A program made the position numbers and the translations under genes. 51,992 nucleotides of DNA from the NCBI GenBank assembly GCA_910577445.1, contig CAJTMZ010000010.1, positions 1 through 51,992 of the forward strand, given 5' to 3'. This document shows, piece by piece, positions 8,497 through 16,851 of this stretch (the stretch's first letter is position 1; every line of letters starts with the position of its first letter). The notes beneath the pieces are model-generated. The model searched no databases, was not told where the DNA came from, and saw nothing but the letters and a program-made list of their open reading frames with translations. Origin of the DNA: an uncultured Lachnospiraceae bacterium. GTDB taxonomy: Bacteria; Bacillota; Clostridia; Lachnospirales; Lachnospiraceae.

Positions 8497-8535
8497 CGGT
8501 GGAAAGGGAAGGGGACCCTTTCCACCGGTATTTTT
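8497..8535 (+). terminator. strong rho-independent terminator
   Basis: A perfect 12-bp stem (cggtggaaaggg at 8497-8508 with ccctttccaccg at 8516-8527) has a 7-base loop and is followed by gtattttt. Confidence 0.9.
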
Positions 8536-8603
8536 GCAGCGGTGAGCTTCCGGATGATTTTCAGGCCGCCTTAAAGTCATGGCACAGCCTTGAAATCATG
8601 GCA

Positions 8604-8632
8604 TTGTCTAATCCCCAAATATTTGTTATAAT
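8604..8632 (+). promoter_or_regulatory. sigma-A promoter for the epimerase-ugd operon
   Basis: TTGTCT (8604-8609) and a perfect TATAAT (8627-8632) are separated by 17 bases, about 55 bases before the epimerase start. Confidence 0.7.
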
Positions 8633-8692
8633 TTGAAAAGCGTAAATGCAGAGCGTATCAGGTACGCAAAATTGAATATGGGAAAGGCAGAT

Positions 8693-9679
8693 ATGACAGA
8701 AACAAAGAAATATTTCATTACCGGCGGAGCCGGATTTATAGGATTTTACCTTTCAAAGGCATTGCTTGAAAAGGGAAATCAGGTTACGGCAATTGATAAC
8801 CTGAACGATTACTACGAGGTATCGCTGAAGGAAGCGCGTTTATCTATATTAAAGGAGTATCTGGGATTTCGCTTTGTAAAAGGCGACCTGGCGGACAAGG
8901 AGCTGATTCTCAGGCTTTTTTCAGAGGAAAAGCCTGATATCGCGGTGAATCTGGCGGCTCAGGCCGGGGTGCGCTACAGCATCGACAATCCAGACGCTTA
9001 CATTCAATCCAATATAGTGGGATTTTTTCATATTCTGGAGGCGTGCCGGTATTATCCTGTAGAACATTTGGTTTTTGCTTCCTCCAGTTCCGTGTACGGC
9101 GGAAATGAAAAGGTGCCATTTCAGACAAAGGACCAGGTGGACAGGCCGGTGAGCCTATATGCGGCAACCAAAAAGTCCAACGAGCTGATGGCTTACGCTT
9201 ACAGCAAGCTTTACGGGATTCCCCTTACGGGGCTGCGTTTTTTTACCGTATACGGGCCCATGGGCAGACCGGATATGGCGTATTTCAAATTTGCAAAAAA
9301 GATTATGGCCGGCGAGCCGATTCAGATATATAACAACGGGGACATGCTGAGGGACTTTACCTACATCGACGATATTGTGACAGGCGTGGTAAACATTCTC
9401 GGCAAGCCGCCGGAAAAGGACAAAAACGGCGCGGCATATAAGATTTATAATATCGGTAACAACAAGCCGGAAAAACTGATGGATTATATTGCCGTTCTTG
9501 AGAAGTGTCTCGGAAAAGAGGCAAAAAAGGAATATCTCCCCATGCAGCCGGGAGACGTTTACGAAACCTACGCGGACGTCCATGAGCTGATGGAGGACTT
9601 CGGCTTTCAGCCTTCCACCACCATCGAGGAAGGTTTGAAAAAATTTGCGGACTGGTTTATGGAATATTACGGTATATGA
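8693..9679 (+). CDS. UDP-glucuronate 4-epimerase / NAD-dependent epimerase
   Basis: This 328-residue extended SDR enzyme begins with KKYFITGGAGFIGFYLSKAL (NAD-binding glycine motif). Its DNLNDYY segment is characteristic of UDP-glucuronate 4-epimerases (CapI/GalE-like). The active site YAATKKSNE supplies Tyr-x3-Lys, and RFFTVYGPMGRPDMAYF is the substrate loop of this subfamily. It should interconvert UDP-glucuronate and UDP-galacturonate. The next gene makes UDP-glucuronate, so the two form a pathway. ATG 8693 is chosen because ggaaagg lies 5 bases upstream; two earlier in-frame ATGs lack ribosome sites. UDP-glucose 4-epimerase is less likely given the neighbour. Confidence 0.88.
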   Translation: MTETKKYFITGGAGFIGFYLSKALLEKGNQVTAIDNLNDYYEVSLKEARLSILKEYLGFRFVKGDLADKELILRLFSEEKPDIAVNLAAQAGVRYSIDNPDAYIQSNIVGFFHILEACRYYPVEHLVFASSSSVYGGNEKVPFQTKDQVDRPVSLYAATKKSNELMAYAYSKLYGIPLTGLRFFTVYGPMGRPDMAYFKFAKKIMAGEPIQIYNNGDMLRDFTYIDDIVTGVVNILGKPPEKDKNGAAYKIYNIGNNKPEKLMDYIAVLEKCLGKEAKKEYLPMQPGDVYETYADVHELMEDFGFQPSTTIEEGLKKFADWFMEYYGI

Positions 9680-9714
9680 GAGAACCTCTGCGGAACTTAA
9701 AATGGAGGAGTAAA

Positions 9715-11025
9715 GTGAAAATAGCAGTAGCCGGAACAGGATATGTAGGTTTGGTAGCGGGCGTGTGCTTTGCCGAGAAGGGCTATGACGTGACCTGTGT
9801 GGACGTGGACGAAAAAAAAGTGGAGCTGATGCGGCAGGGGATTTCTCCCATTTACGAGGACGGCCTCGAGGAGCTGATGCAGAAAAACAATGCTGCTGGA
9901 ACGCTGCATTTTACCACGGATTACACCCAGGCGTATAAGGACGCGGACGCAATTTTTATCGGCGTGGGAACGCCGGAGATGCCGGACGGAAGCGCCAATT
10001 TAAGCTATATTGCCACGGTTTCCCGCCAGATAGCGGAAACCATTGAAAAGGACTGTCTTGTGGTGGTAAAATCCACGGTGCCGGTAGGGACCAACGATAA
10101 GGTGGAGCAGTTTATCAGGGACTTTCTTGTCCATGACGTGAAGGTGGAGGTGGCTTCCAACCCTGAATTTCTGGCTCAGGGAACGGCGGTTCACGATACC
10201 CTCCACGCGGCCAGAATCATTATAGGAACGGAGAGCGCGGAGGCGGAGACGCTCCTTAAGAAAATATATGAGCCCTTTGAACTGCCCATTGTTTCCGTAA
10301 AGCGGCGTTCGGCGGAAATGATTAAGTACGCATGCAACGATTTTCTTGCTCTTAAGATTTCCTATATGAACGACATCGCCAATCTCTGCGAGCTGGTGGG
10401 AGCCGATATCACCGACGTTGCAAAGGGAATGAGCTACGACGAGAGAATCGGCGCGCGGTTTTTAAATGCGGGAATCGGATTCGGCGGGAGCTGTTTCCCC
10501 AAGGATACAAAAGCGCTTAAGTTTCTTGCAAGGGAGCACGGTTATCAGCTTAAAACGGTGGAAGCCTGCGTGGAGGTCAATTTAAAACAGAAGACCAGAC
10601 TGTTTGAGAAGGCAAAGGAAAGAATGATTTCCTTCAGCGGCTTAAAGGCGGCGGTGCTTGGACTTACTTTCAAGGCCGGGACGGACGATTTGCGGGAGGC
10701 GCCTTCCATTGACAATTTAAAGCTCCTTCTGGCGGCGGGAGCCGACGTGTATGCTTACGACCCGGAGGGAGAAGAGCGGGCGAAGCAGCTTTTTCCCGAG
10801 GGAAAGTTAGAGGCCGGAACCATGAACTATACGGACTCCATAGACGCGGCGTTAGAAAGGGCCAATATCTGTTTTGTGTTTACGGAATGGCCGGAAATCA
10901 GGAGTGTAGAGCCGGGGAAATTTAAGGAGTTAATGCATACGCCGCTGGTTTATGATGGCAGGAATCTTTATGCGCCGGAGGACATGAAAGCGGCAGGAGT
11001 GGAATACTACAGCATTGGGCGCTAA
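9715..11025 (+). CDS. ugd: UDP-glucose 6-dehydrogenase
   Basis: This 436-residue enzyme oxidises UDP-glucose to UDP-glucuronate in two NAD-dependent steps. The N-terminal KIAVAGTGYVGLVAG binds NAD, KSTVPVGTND is conserved, and the catalytic thiol is Cys260 in GFGGSCFPKDTKALK, the position seen in streptococcal enzymes. The C-terminal GLTFKAGTDDLREAPS binds the nucleotide sugar. GTG 9715 is chosen because ggagg precedes it by a few bases and translation from it begins at the canonical first strand. It lies downstream of the epimerase with only a short spacer, so UDP-GlcA and UDP-GalA would be produced together for surface glycans. Confidence 0.95.
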   Translation: MKIAVAGTGYVGLVAGVCFAEKGYDVTCVDVDEKKVELMRQGISPIYEDGLEELMQKNNAAGTLHFTTDYTQAYKDADAIFIGVGTPEMPDGSANLSYIATVSRQIAETIEKDCLVVVKSTVPVGTNDKVEQFIRDFLVHDVKVEVASNPEFLAQGTAVHDTLHAARIIIGTESAEAETLLKKIYEPFELPIVSVKRRSAEMIKYACNDFLALKISYMNDIANLCELVGADITDVAKGMSYDERIGARFLNAGIGFGGSCFPKDTKALKFLAREHGYQLKTVEACVEVNLKQKTRLFEKAKERMISFSGLKAAVLGLTFKAGTDDLREAPSIDNLKLLLAAGADVYAYDPEGEERAKQLFPEGKLEAGTMNYTDSIDAALERANICFVFTEWPEIRSVEPGKFKELMHTPLVYDGRNLYAPEDMKAAGVEYYSIGR

Positions 11026-11097
11026 CAAACGCTGTTACGCGCTGCATTCCGGCTTATTGTAACAAACGCCGTCCCGCGTTGCGTTTCGGCTTATTGT
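11024..11097 (+). repeat. two tandem copies of a 37-base unit
   Basis: Copies at 11024-11060 and 11061-11097 each start aacaaacgc and end cggcttattgt. They differ at 6 of 37 positions. They fill the space between the ugd stop and the terminator; no function is evident. Confidence 0.8.
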
Positions 11098-11126
11098 AAA
11101 AGATGCGGCTACAAACCGCATCTTTT
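11098..11126. terminator. bidirectional terminator between ugd and the convergent glycosyltransferase
   Basis: A perfect 11-bp stem (aaaagatgcgg at 11098-11108 with ccgcatctttt at 11116-11126) has a 7-base loop. T-runs on both strands let it serve both genes. The minus-strand gene's stop codon lies in the loop. Confidence 0.85.
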
Positions 11127-12041
11127 GCTTATAATATATCTGGGTCTTCCCTTTATTTCATCGTAAATCCGGGAAATATAATGGCCTATAATTCCGAGGC
11201 TAATCATAAGAACGCTTCCGATGATGAGCTGTAGCAGAATAACCGTTGTAAAACCTTCCAGGGCGGTGCCGGAAAAATACCGGTACAGTGACTGCACGCC
11301 CAAAACGACGGAGGCAAGCAGCATAAGCCATCCAAGAAAGGTGACCACCTGCATGGGAGCGCCCGAAAAGGAAGTGATGTTGCGGATGGCATATTTTACA
11401 AGGCTCCACATGGACCATTTGGAGGAACCGATAGTCCGCTCCTGCACCTCAAAGGGAAGGGAAACGGTTCGGAAACCTACCCAGGAGGAAAGCGCCCGGA
11501 AAAAGGGTGCCCGTTCCGGAAGAAGAAGAAGCGCGTCCACCGCCCGCCGGTCTAAGAGTTTAAAGTCGGAGGCGTCGGACATATTTACCTTTGTCACTTT
11601 GCTGATAATTTTATAAAATCCTTTTGCGCACACGGTATGAAAAGGGCTTTCCTGTCCCCGGGAACTTTTGGTGCCTTCCACCACTTCGTACCCGTCAAGC
11701 CAGAGGCGGTACATTTCCGGAACCACGGCGGGCGGGTGCTGCAAATCGCAGTCCATGATAAGGCAGCAGGCGCCGGAGGCGGCTTCCAACCCGGCAAAGA
11801 TGGCGGACTCTTTTCCAAAGTTTCTGGAAAAGGAGATTCCCTTTATCTCGTCAAACTCCCGGGATAATTCGCAGATGCGCGGCCAGGTCATATCCTTTGA
11901 GCCGTCGTCCACGAACAGGATTTCAAAGGGAACGAGAGCCGTATTTAAAATCTGTCTGATGGTATGAAAGGTTCTTTGAATGTTATCCTGCTCGTTAAAA
12001 GCGGGAATAATAATCGAAAGCAATTTGCTGTTTTCCTGCAT
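11109..12041 (-). CDS. polyprenyl-phosphate glycosyltransferase, GT2 with two membrane helices (GtrB/DPM-like)
   Basis: This 310-residue enzyme has a cytoplasmic GT-A domain: SIIIPAFNEQDNI at the start, FVDDGSKD, and the DCDLQHPP metal-binding motif. A C-terminal pair of membrane helices follows (about residues 207-230 and 245-270) and the tail IYDEIKGRPRYII. This is the DPM1/GtrB/ArnC arrangement that loads a sugar onto undecaprenyl phosphate for transfer on the outer face. The start is set at 12041, with aaggag 10 bases upstream; the frame is open further upstream without a ribosome site. It is convergent to ugd and shares its terminator. The sugar is not predictable. Confidence 0.88.
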   Translation of the reverse strand: MQENSKLLSIIIPAFNEQDNIQRTFHTIRQILNTALVPFEILFVDDGSKDMTWPRICELSREFDEIKGISFSRNFGKESAIFAGLEAASGACCLIMDCDLQHPPAVVPEMYRLWLDGYEVVEGTKSSRGQESPFHTVCAKGFYKIISKVTKVNMSDASDFKLLDRRAVDALLLLPERAPFFRALSSWVGFRTVSLPFEVQERTIGSSKWSMWSLVKYAIRNITSFSGAPMQVVTFLGWLMLLASVVLGVQSLYRYFSGTALEGFTTVILLQLIIGSVLMISLGIIGHYISRIYDEIKGRPRYIISKRCGL

Positions 12042-12301
12042 TGAAAAGGGGACTCCTTGTACTGATTTTTTTACCATTATAGCGGATAATCCGGAGGTTG
12101 GAAATAAATAATTCATATTATATAGAAAAATGGAATAAAATATAGACAGAACCGGCCAGTTATTAAGAATTATTTAAGGTTGGGAAAAGAATTCTTAAAA
12201 TGGAACAGAGGTTCTTTCTTTTTCGGAAAAATGTGGTATGCTTATGAATGAAATACGATATGCTAAATTATGACAGTAAATATTTGGAGGTAGCGCAGAC
12301 G

Positions 12302-13387
12302 ATGAGACGAGTGAAAAAAGGAACGGTGAAGTTTACAATAGCAATTGCACTGACGGCATCTCTGCTGGCCGGCTGCGGACAGAAAAGCGGCAAGGATTTG
12401 CAGGATGACAAAGTTTTATCTGATAATATTATTATAACGGAAACCGGAGAAGTTATAGAAAGAGAACCTTCCACGGAAAAGGAACCCGTTGCGGAAAAGG
12501 AGCCGGTGCAAAAAAGCGAGCAGCCAACGCCCACGCAGCAGCCGGAAGCGGAGCCTGAGTCGGCAAGCGGGCAGCCCACGCCGGCCATTGATTTGACGGA
12601 ACCCGAGCAGGAGCAGGTGATTACGGAGGAGGACCAGATAGAGCCGACGGGAAACGAACTGCAGCTTGTATTTTTGGGAGACAGTATTTTTGACAACAAC
12701 AGAGACGGAAGCGGCGTTCCCTATCTGACCTCGGTACAGTGCGAGGCGGACGTGTATAATCTTGCCATTGGCGGGACCAGCGCGTCGATTGAGTACGACG
12801 AGCAGGGGGCGTACGATAAATGGACTTCCAGAAGCCTTTTGGGGATTGTCCATGCAATCAGAAAGGAAATTTCCACGGATATATTCGCGGGAACCAGGGC
12901 GAAGGAAATTCTGGATAATCCCAATATTGATTTTTCAAAGACCGACTACTTTATCATAGAGTACGGGCTGAATGATTTTTTCCGGGCGGTGCCCCTTACC
13001 AATTCCGACAGTGATGTGGACATCAGGACATACGGCGGCGCGCTTAGGTGCGCGGTAAGCGACCTTCGGGAATGGGCGCCGGACGCAACGATTATATTGT
13101 GCGGGCCCACTTATGCGCAGTTTTTCAACGGAACCTGGATGGTGGGCGACGGCAATACCATAAACAGCGGATACGGAACCCTGGCTGACTATGCGGGAAC
13201 CTGCAATTATGTGGCGAGAGAGCAGCAGACGCTGTATTTCAACGCTTATCAGGATTTGGGAGCCAACAGCAATACGGCGGAGGAGTACCTGGAAGACGGG
13301 GTGCATTTGACCGCCACGGGGCGTCAGGCTTATGCCGACGCGCTGGCAAAAATTATACTGCATTATGAAGAGACGAAAAATAATTAA
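12302..13387 (+). CDS. SGNH/GDSL hydrolase-like lipoprotein
   Basis: This 361-residue protein has a lipoprotein signal peptide ending in LLAGC (lipidated Cys25). A Glu/Pro/Gln-rich linker (about residues 50-110) follows, then an SGNH domain. Block I is FLGDSIFDN (nucleophile Ser), block III is YGLNDFF (Asn), and the C-terminal DGVHLTATG supplies Asp and His. It should be an extracellular esterase or deacetylase anchored to the membrane, plausibly acting on cell-surface glycans given the region. ATG 12302 follows ggagg; an upstream ATG at 12248 would bury the signal peptide. Confidence 0.85.
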   Translation: MRRVKKGTVKFTIAIALTASLLAGCGQKSGKDLQDDKVLSDNIIITETGEVIEREPSTEKEPVAEKEPVQKSEQPTPTQQPEAEPESASGQPTPAIDLTEPEQEQVITEEDQIEPTGNELQLVFLGDSIFDNNRDGSGVPYLTSVQCEADVYNLAIGGTSASIEYDEQGAYDKWTSRSLLGIVHAIRKEISTDIFAGTRAKEILDNPNIDFSKTDYFIIEYGLNDFFRAVPLTNSDSDVDIRTYGGALRCAVSDLREWAPDATIILCGPTYAQFFNGTWMVGDGNTINSGYGTLADYAGTCNYVAREQQTLYFNAYQDLGANSNTAEEYLEDGVHLTATGRQAYADALAKIILHYEETKNN

Positions 13388-13394
13388 AAAGTGA

Positions 13395-13423
13395 TTGACA
13401 CCGATTCACAGATGGATTATACT
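13395..13423 (+). promoter_or_regulatory. near-consensus sigma-A promoter
   Basis: TTGACA (13395-13400) and TATACT (13418-13423) are separated by exactly 17 bases. It lies over 400 bases before the next sizeable gene, so it drives a long leader or a small RNA. Confidence 0.8.
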
Positions 13424-13429
13424 TTCTTC

Positions 13430-13800
13430 ATTGCAGGCCGGACATTCGTAAAGGAACGGATTACCGGCGCATGATAAAAAGAATGAAAGAGAGGAAATGT
13501 ATGTTAAGCGTGGTGGAAGTGGAGAAATCAGACAACTGAACAGTTGCGGGGAATAACTGGAAGGATAGTTATGCCCTTTTATCTGCCTTGCTTTTAAAGC
13601 TTATCATACACTTCAATATCTCTTTTACGGGAATAAAGAGAACGGGTTTAAGGGCATAGCCGGCTGGCTGTGCCTTTGCTGTTATAGGGGCGCGGTTTTT
13701 AATAGACCGGCGCTTTGCGCTACGCAAGTTTTTTACCGTTCTACTCTGCCGCAGAAGTAGTGTGCGATTTGCCGCTGTTTCTGCGGTTTTGTGTTTGCAT
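13430..13800 (+). ncRNA. structured leader or small RNA upstream of the MutS2-like gene
   Basis: This stretch has no convincing gene beyond a 12-codon frame (ATG 13501, after gagagg). It contains a long-range stem (tatgccctt at 13570-13578 with aagggcata at 13650-13658) and GC-rich small hairpins (agccggctggct). It closes with a terminator-like hairpin, CCGCAGAA (13749-13756) with TTCTGCGG (13779-13786) followed by TTTT. With the strong promoter at its start, it could be a separate RNA of about 360 bases or an attenuated 5' leader. I know no matching family. Confidence 0.45.
13749..13790 (+). terminator. terminator-like hairpin before the MutS2-like gene
   Basis: An 8-bp perfect stem with a 22-base loop is followed by ttttgtgttt. 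The long loop makes it weaker than a classical terminator, so regulated read-through into the downstream gene is possible. Confidence 0.45.
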
Positions 13801-13847
13801 GGCCTAGCAGGCGGAAATTTTAAATTGAACCTGAAAGGAAAAAGAAA

Positions 13848-15842
13848 ATGGAAAAGCAGTATTTTTATGAAACGGCATCGGCAAAAATGCTGGAATTTGA
13901 TAAAATAATTAATCAATTGGAAACCATGGCCTGTACGGAAAAGGCAAAAGAAAAAATAAAGGAGCTGGAGCCGAGCCTGTCGGAGGCGGAAGTTAAGACC
14001 TGGCTTAAAAATACGTCCGAGGCAAGGCTGATGCTGGAAAACTGCGGAACGCCGCCGATTACGGCTTTGGAAGGGATTTCAGAGCTGATGGAGATGGCTG
14101 GCAAGGGGATTTGCCTGACGGCGGAGCAGCTTGAAAAAATCGGAACAGTGCTTGCGGCGGTAAAGAGGCTAAAGGATTACCTGCGCCGGGGAAAAGCATA
14201 TGAAATCAGCCTTCCGTATTACGAAGAAAATCTGGATTCGCTGGACGATATCCGGGAAGAACTGTATGAAAAAATAAGGAACGGCAGGGTGGACGATTAC
14301 GCCTCCGGTTTCCTTAAGTCTCTTCGGGATGGCATTGACAGAACGGAAACCAAAATGCGGGAAAAGGCGGACGGCGTTTTGCGCTCCGGCCGGGAATGCA
14401 TGTCGGACAGCTTCAGTACCGTGAGGAACGGGCATATCTGTGTGCCTGTTAAAAAGGAATATAAAGCCAGGATAAAAGGCAGCGTGATAGACAAGTCGGC
14501 CACCGGCAACACCCTTTTTATAGAGCCGGAATCCGTGGCAAGGCTTTATGAGGAGCTTCAGGAAATGAAGATTGACGAGGAGAATGAGGAAAGGCGGATT
14601 CTTTACACCCTCACCGTCATGCTGTCGGATAAGGCGGAGGTTATTTTAAACAACAATAAAACCATAGAAAAGCTGGATTTTATGTTTGCAAAGGGAAAGC
14701 TGAGCATAGCCTGCGGCGGAAGGGAACCGGAGATTAACGTGGAACGCCGAATCAGACTGGAAAAGGGACGGCATCCGCTGATGGAAAAAAGCGTGAACGT
14801 TCCTCTTGATTTTGAAATAGGCGGGGGAGTAAACGGCGTGATTATCACAGGTCCCAATACAGGAGGGAAGACAGTCGCCATAAAGACCGTGGCTTTAAAC
14901 TGCCTGATGGCTCAGTGCGGCCTCCACGCGGCGGCGGAAAAAGCGGAAATCTGTATGAACAATCTGATTCTCTGCGATATCGGGGACGGACAGAATTTAT
15001 CCGAAAATCTTTCCACTTTCTCCGCGCACATCACCAATGTGCTGGACATTCTGCGAAAAGCCGGTGAGGAAAGTCTGGTGATTATGGACGAGCTTGGCTC
15101 GGGCACCGACCCGGCGGAGGGGATGGGAATCGCCATAGCGATTCTGCGGGAACTGAAAAGGAGTAAAGCCCTGTATCTGGTTACCACCCATTATCCCGAA
15201 ATTAAGGCTTATGCCGAGAAGGAGGAGGGCGTAATCAACGCCAGGATGACCTTTGACAAGGAAAGCCTGAAACCTTTGTACCGGCTGGTGATTGGGGAAG
15301 CAGGCGAAAGCTGCGCCTTTTATATTGCGGAAAAGCTGGGGATGCCAGGGCACATGCTACGGGAGGCGCAGCAGGCGGCATATGGCGGCGCAAAGGCCGG
15401 GCTGTATGGGGAAGCCGGATGCCCGGATGGCGGAAACCGCGCGGCGGGAAACAATCAGGCAGCGGCGGGAGATACGGAAAGCGGCTCTCTTCAAAAGGAA
15501 TGGAAAAGGGAAAAAGCCGCTTCTGTCAGACGGCAGAAGGAAAGGACGCACAGAGAGGAGCTGTCCGGAAAATTCAGGCGGGGCGACAGCGTTATGATTT
15601 ATCCCGACAGAAAAATCGGAATTGTCTGCGAGCCGGTAAACGAAAAGGGAGTCCTCCGCGTGCAGATGCCGGACAAAAAGATTTATATCAACCATAAAAG
15701 GGTAAAATTATATGTGGCGGCGGATAAGCTCTATCCGGCAGATTACGATTTTTCCATTATATTCGATACCGTTAAGAACCGGAAGATAAGGCATCAGATG
15801 GAAAAAAGATGGGTGGAGGACGTAATCATCTCACAGGAGTAA
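13848..15842 (+). CDS. MutS2-like ATPase lacking the Smr nuclease domain
   Basis: This 664-residue member of the MutS superfamily has the MutS2-type N-terminus (AKMLEFDKIINQLE) and a helical core/clamp. The ABC-type ATPase has Walker A GPNTGGKT at about 335-342 and Walker B LVIMDELGSGTDP with Asp414-Glu415. Typical MutS2 is about 780-790 residues and ends in a Smr endonuclease domain. This protein ends shortly after a KOW-like RGDSVMIYPDRKIG segment with RKIRHQMEKRW, so Smr is missing. It may act on branched DNA or on stalled, collided ribosomes as described for MutS2 proteins, but without its own cleavage activity. The ATG follows gaaagg. Confidence 0.88.
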   Translation: MEKQYFYETASAKMLEFDKIINQLETMACTEKAKEKIKELEPSLSEAEVKTWLKNTSEARLMLENCGTPPITALEGISELMEMAGKGICLTAEQLEKIGTVLAAVKRLKDYLRRGKAYEISLPYYEENLDSLDDIREELYEKIRNGRVDDYASGFLKSLRDGIDRTETKMREKADGVLRSGRECMSDSFSTVRNGHICVPVKKEYKARIKGSVIDKSATGNTLFIEPESVARLYEELQEMKIDEENEERRILYTLTVMLSDKAEVILNNNKTIEKLDFMFAKGKLSIACGGREPEINVERRIRLEKGRHPLMEKSVNVPLDFEIGGGVNGVIITGPNTGGKTVAIKTVALNCLMAQCGLHAAAEKAEICMNNLILCDIGDGQNLSENLSTFSAHITNVLDILRKAGEESLVIMDELGSGTDPAEGMGIAIAILRELKRSKALYLVTTHYPEIKAYAEKEEGVINARMTFDKESLKPLYRLVIGEAGESCAFYIAEKLGMPGHMLREAQQAAYGGAKAGLYGEAGCPDGGNRAAGNNQAAAGDTESGSLQKEWKREKAASVRRQKERTHREELSGKFRRGDSVMIYPDRKIGIVCEPVNEKGVLRVQMPDKKIYINHKRVKLYVAADKLYPADYDFSIIFDTVKNRKIRHQMEKRWVEDVIISQE

Positions 15843-15868
15843 TAAGCCGCTGACAACATAAGGCACAA

Positions 15869-15909
15869 AGAGTCAGGATAATAATTTCCGTTTCCGTTAT
15901 ACTGACTCT
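15869..15909 (+). repeat. inverted repeat between the MutS2-like gene and the AraC regulator
   Basis: AGAGTCAG (15869-15876) pairs with CTGACTCT (15902-15909), and four more bases pair inside after one mismatch. No T-run follows. It may be a regulator site for the AraC gene starting 25 bases later, or an mRNA 3' hairpin. Confidence 0.5.
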
Positions 15910-15934
15910 ATCCCGCCTGGAAATGAGGAAAAGT

Positions 15935-16837
15935 ATGGAATGGTTAGCAGCCCTTAAAAACGCGGTCAACTACATGGAAGCGCACCTTGGAGAAAATATT
16001 TCCGCCGCCGATGTGGCAGGGGCCGTCAACATCTCGCCTTTTTATTTTCAGCGGGGCTTTAAAATCGTAACGGACTATACCGTGGGAGAATATCTTCGGA
16101 ACCGCAGGCTTTACCTGGCCGGCCTTGATGTGATTAAAGGAGGGGATAAAGTCATTGATATATCCCACAGGTACGGTTACGACACACCGGAGAGCTTTAC
16201 CAGAGCTTTTACGAGATTTCACGGCGTATCGCCAATGCAGCTTAAGGCGCAGCCCTTTCGGATACAGGTATTTCTTCCTCTTACCATTGAAATAGCAATT
16301 AAGGGAGGGGCGAGGATAGAGTATACGGTTGAGCAGGCGGGGCCAATGAAGATGATTGGCCTTGAGAGCACGATTTTGGTTGGCAGCGGGTTTTCGGAAA
16401 CGCCCCGGTTCTGGGAGGAATTTCAGCGGAGGTATTTAAATCCGCTGCCGGAAAACGAAGACGCAAAGGGCGGGAACGAAAGGGAAATAAGAAAGGCCGT
16501 GCTGGAAAATCAGGTGGGCGAGTTTGGCATCTGCTTTGGCGGCGGCGACGGAGCGCATTTTTGCTACGCCATTGTGGGAATCTACAGGGGAGGCACTGTG
16601 CCGGAGGGGATGAAGGTTTTTGAAATTCCTGCCCATACGTGGGCAAAGTTTCAGTGCGCAGGCCCCATGCCGGAAGCGATTCAGACGATGAACACCCGTA
16701 TTTACAGGGAATGGCTTCCCGGCAATCCGGAGTATGAGATTGCGTCCAATATCGACATGGAGCGGTATTCCCTGGGCGACGTGAAAGGAAGCGGCTATGA
16801 AAGCGCTATTTGGATTCCGGTGAAAAAACGGAACTGA
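15935..16837 (+). CDS. AraC-family regulator with GyrI-like effector domain
   Basis: This 300-residue protein has two N-terminal helix-turn-helix motifs (AADVAGAVNISPFYFQRGFK and the RYGYDTPESFTRAFTRFHG segment), the AraC/XylS DNA-binding unit. A C-terminal GyrI/Rob-like ligand-binding domain (about residues 125-300, with HTWAKFQCAGPMPEAI) follows. Relatives respond to small hydrophobic or cationic compounds. ATG 15935 is preferred because gagga lies upstream at good spacing; an ATG four codons earlier lacks a site. The transglutaminase-like gene starts 14 bases after the stop and is probably co-transcribed. Confidence 0.9.
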   Translation: MEWLAALKNAVNYMEAHLGENISAADVAGAVNISPFYFQRGFKIVTDYTVGEYLRNRRLYLAGLDVIKGGDKVIDISHRYGYDTPESFTRAFTRFHGVSPMQLKAQPFRIQVFLPLTIEIAIKGGARIEYTVEQAGPMKMIGLESTILVGSGFSETPRFWEEFQRRYLNPLPENEDAKGGNEREIRKAVLENQVGEFGICFGGGDGAHFCYAIVGIYRGGTVPEGMKVFEIPAHTWAKFQCAGPMPEAIQTMNTRIYREWLPGNPEYEIASNIDMERYSLGDVKGSGYESAIWIPVKKRN

Positions 16838-16851
16838 AACAGGAGGTATAT

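Noticed and set aside
12248..12301. Upstream ATG of the SGNH lipoprotein
   Set aside because: It would place 18 charged and polar residues before the lipoprotein signal; ggagg and the lipobox fix ATG 12302.
13569..13916. 115-codon minus-strand frame over the leader before the MutS2-like gene
   Set aside because: The peptide is basic and low in complexity with no domain, and there is no ribosome site before the ATG, which lies inside the MutS2-like gene.
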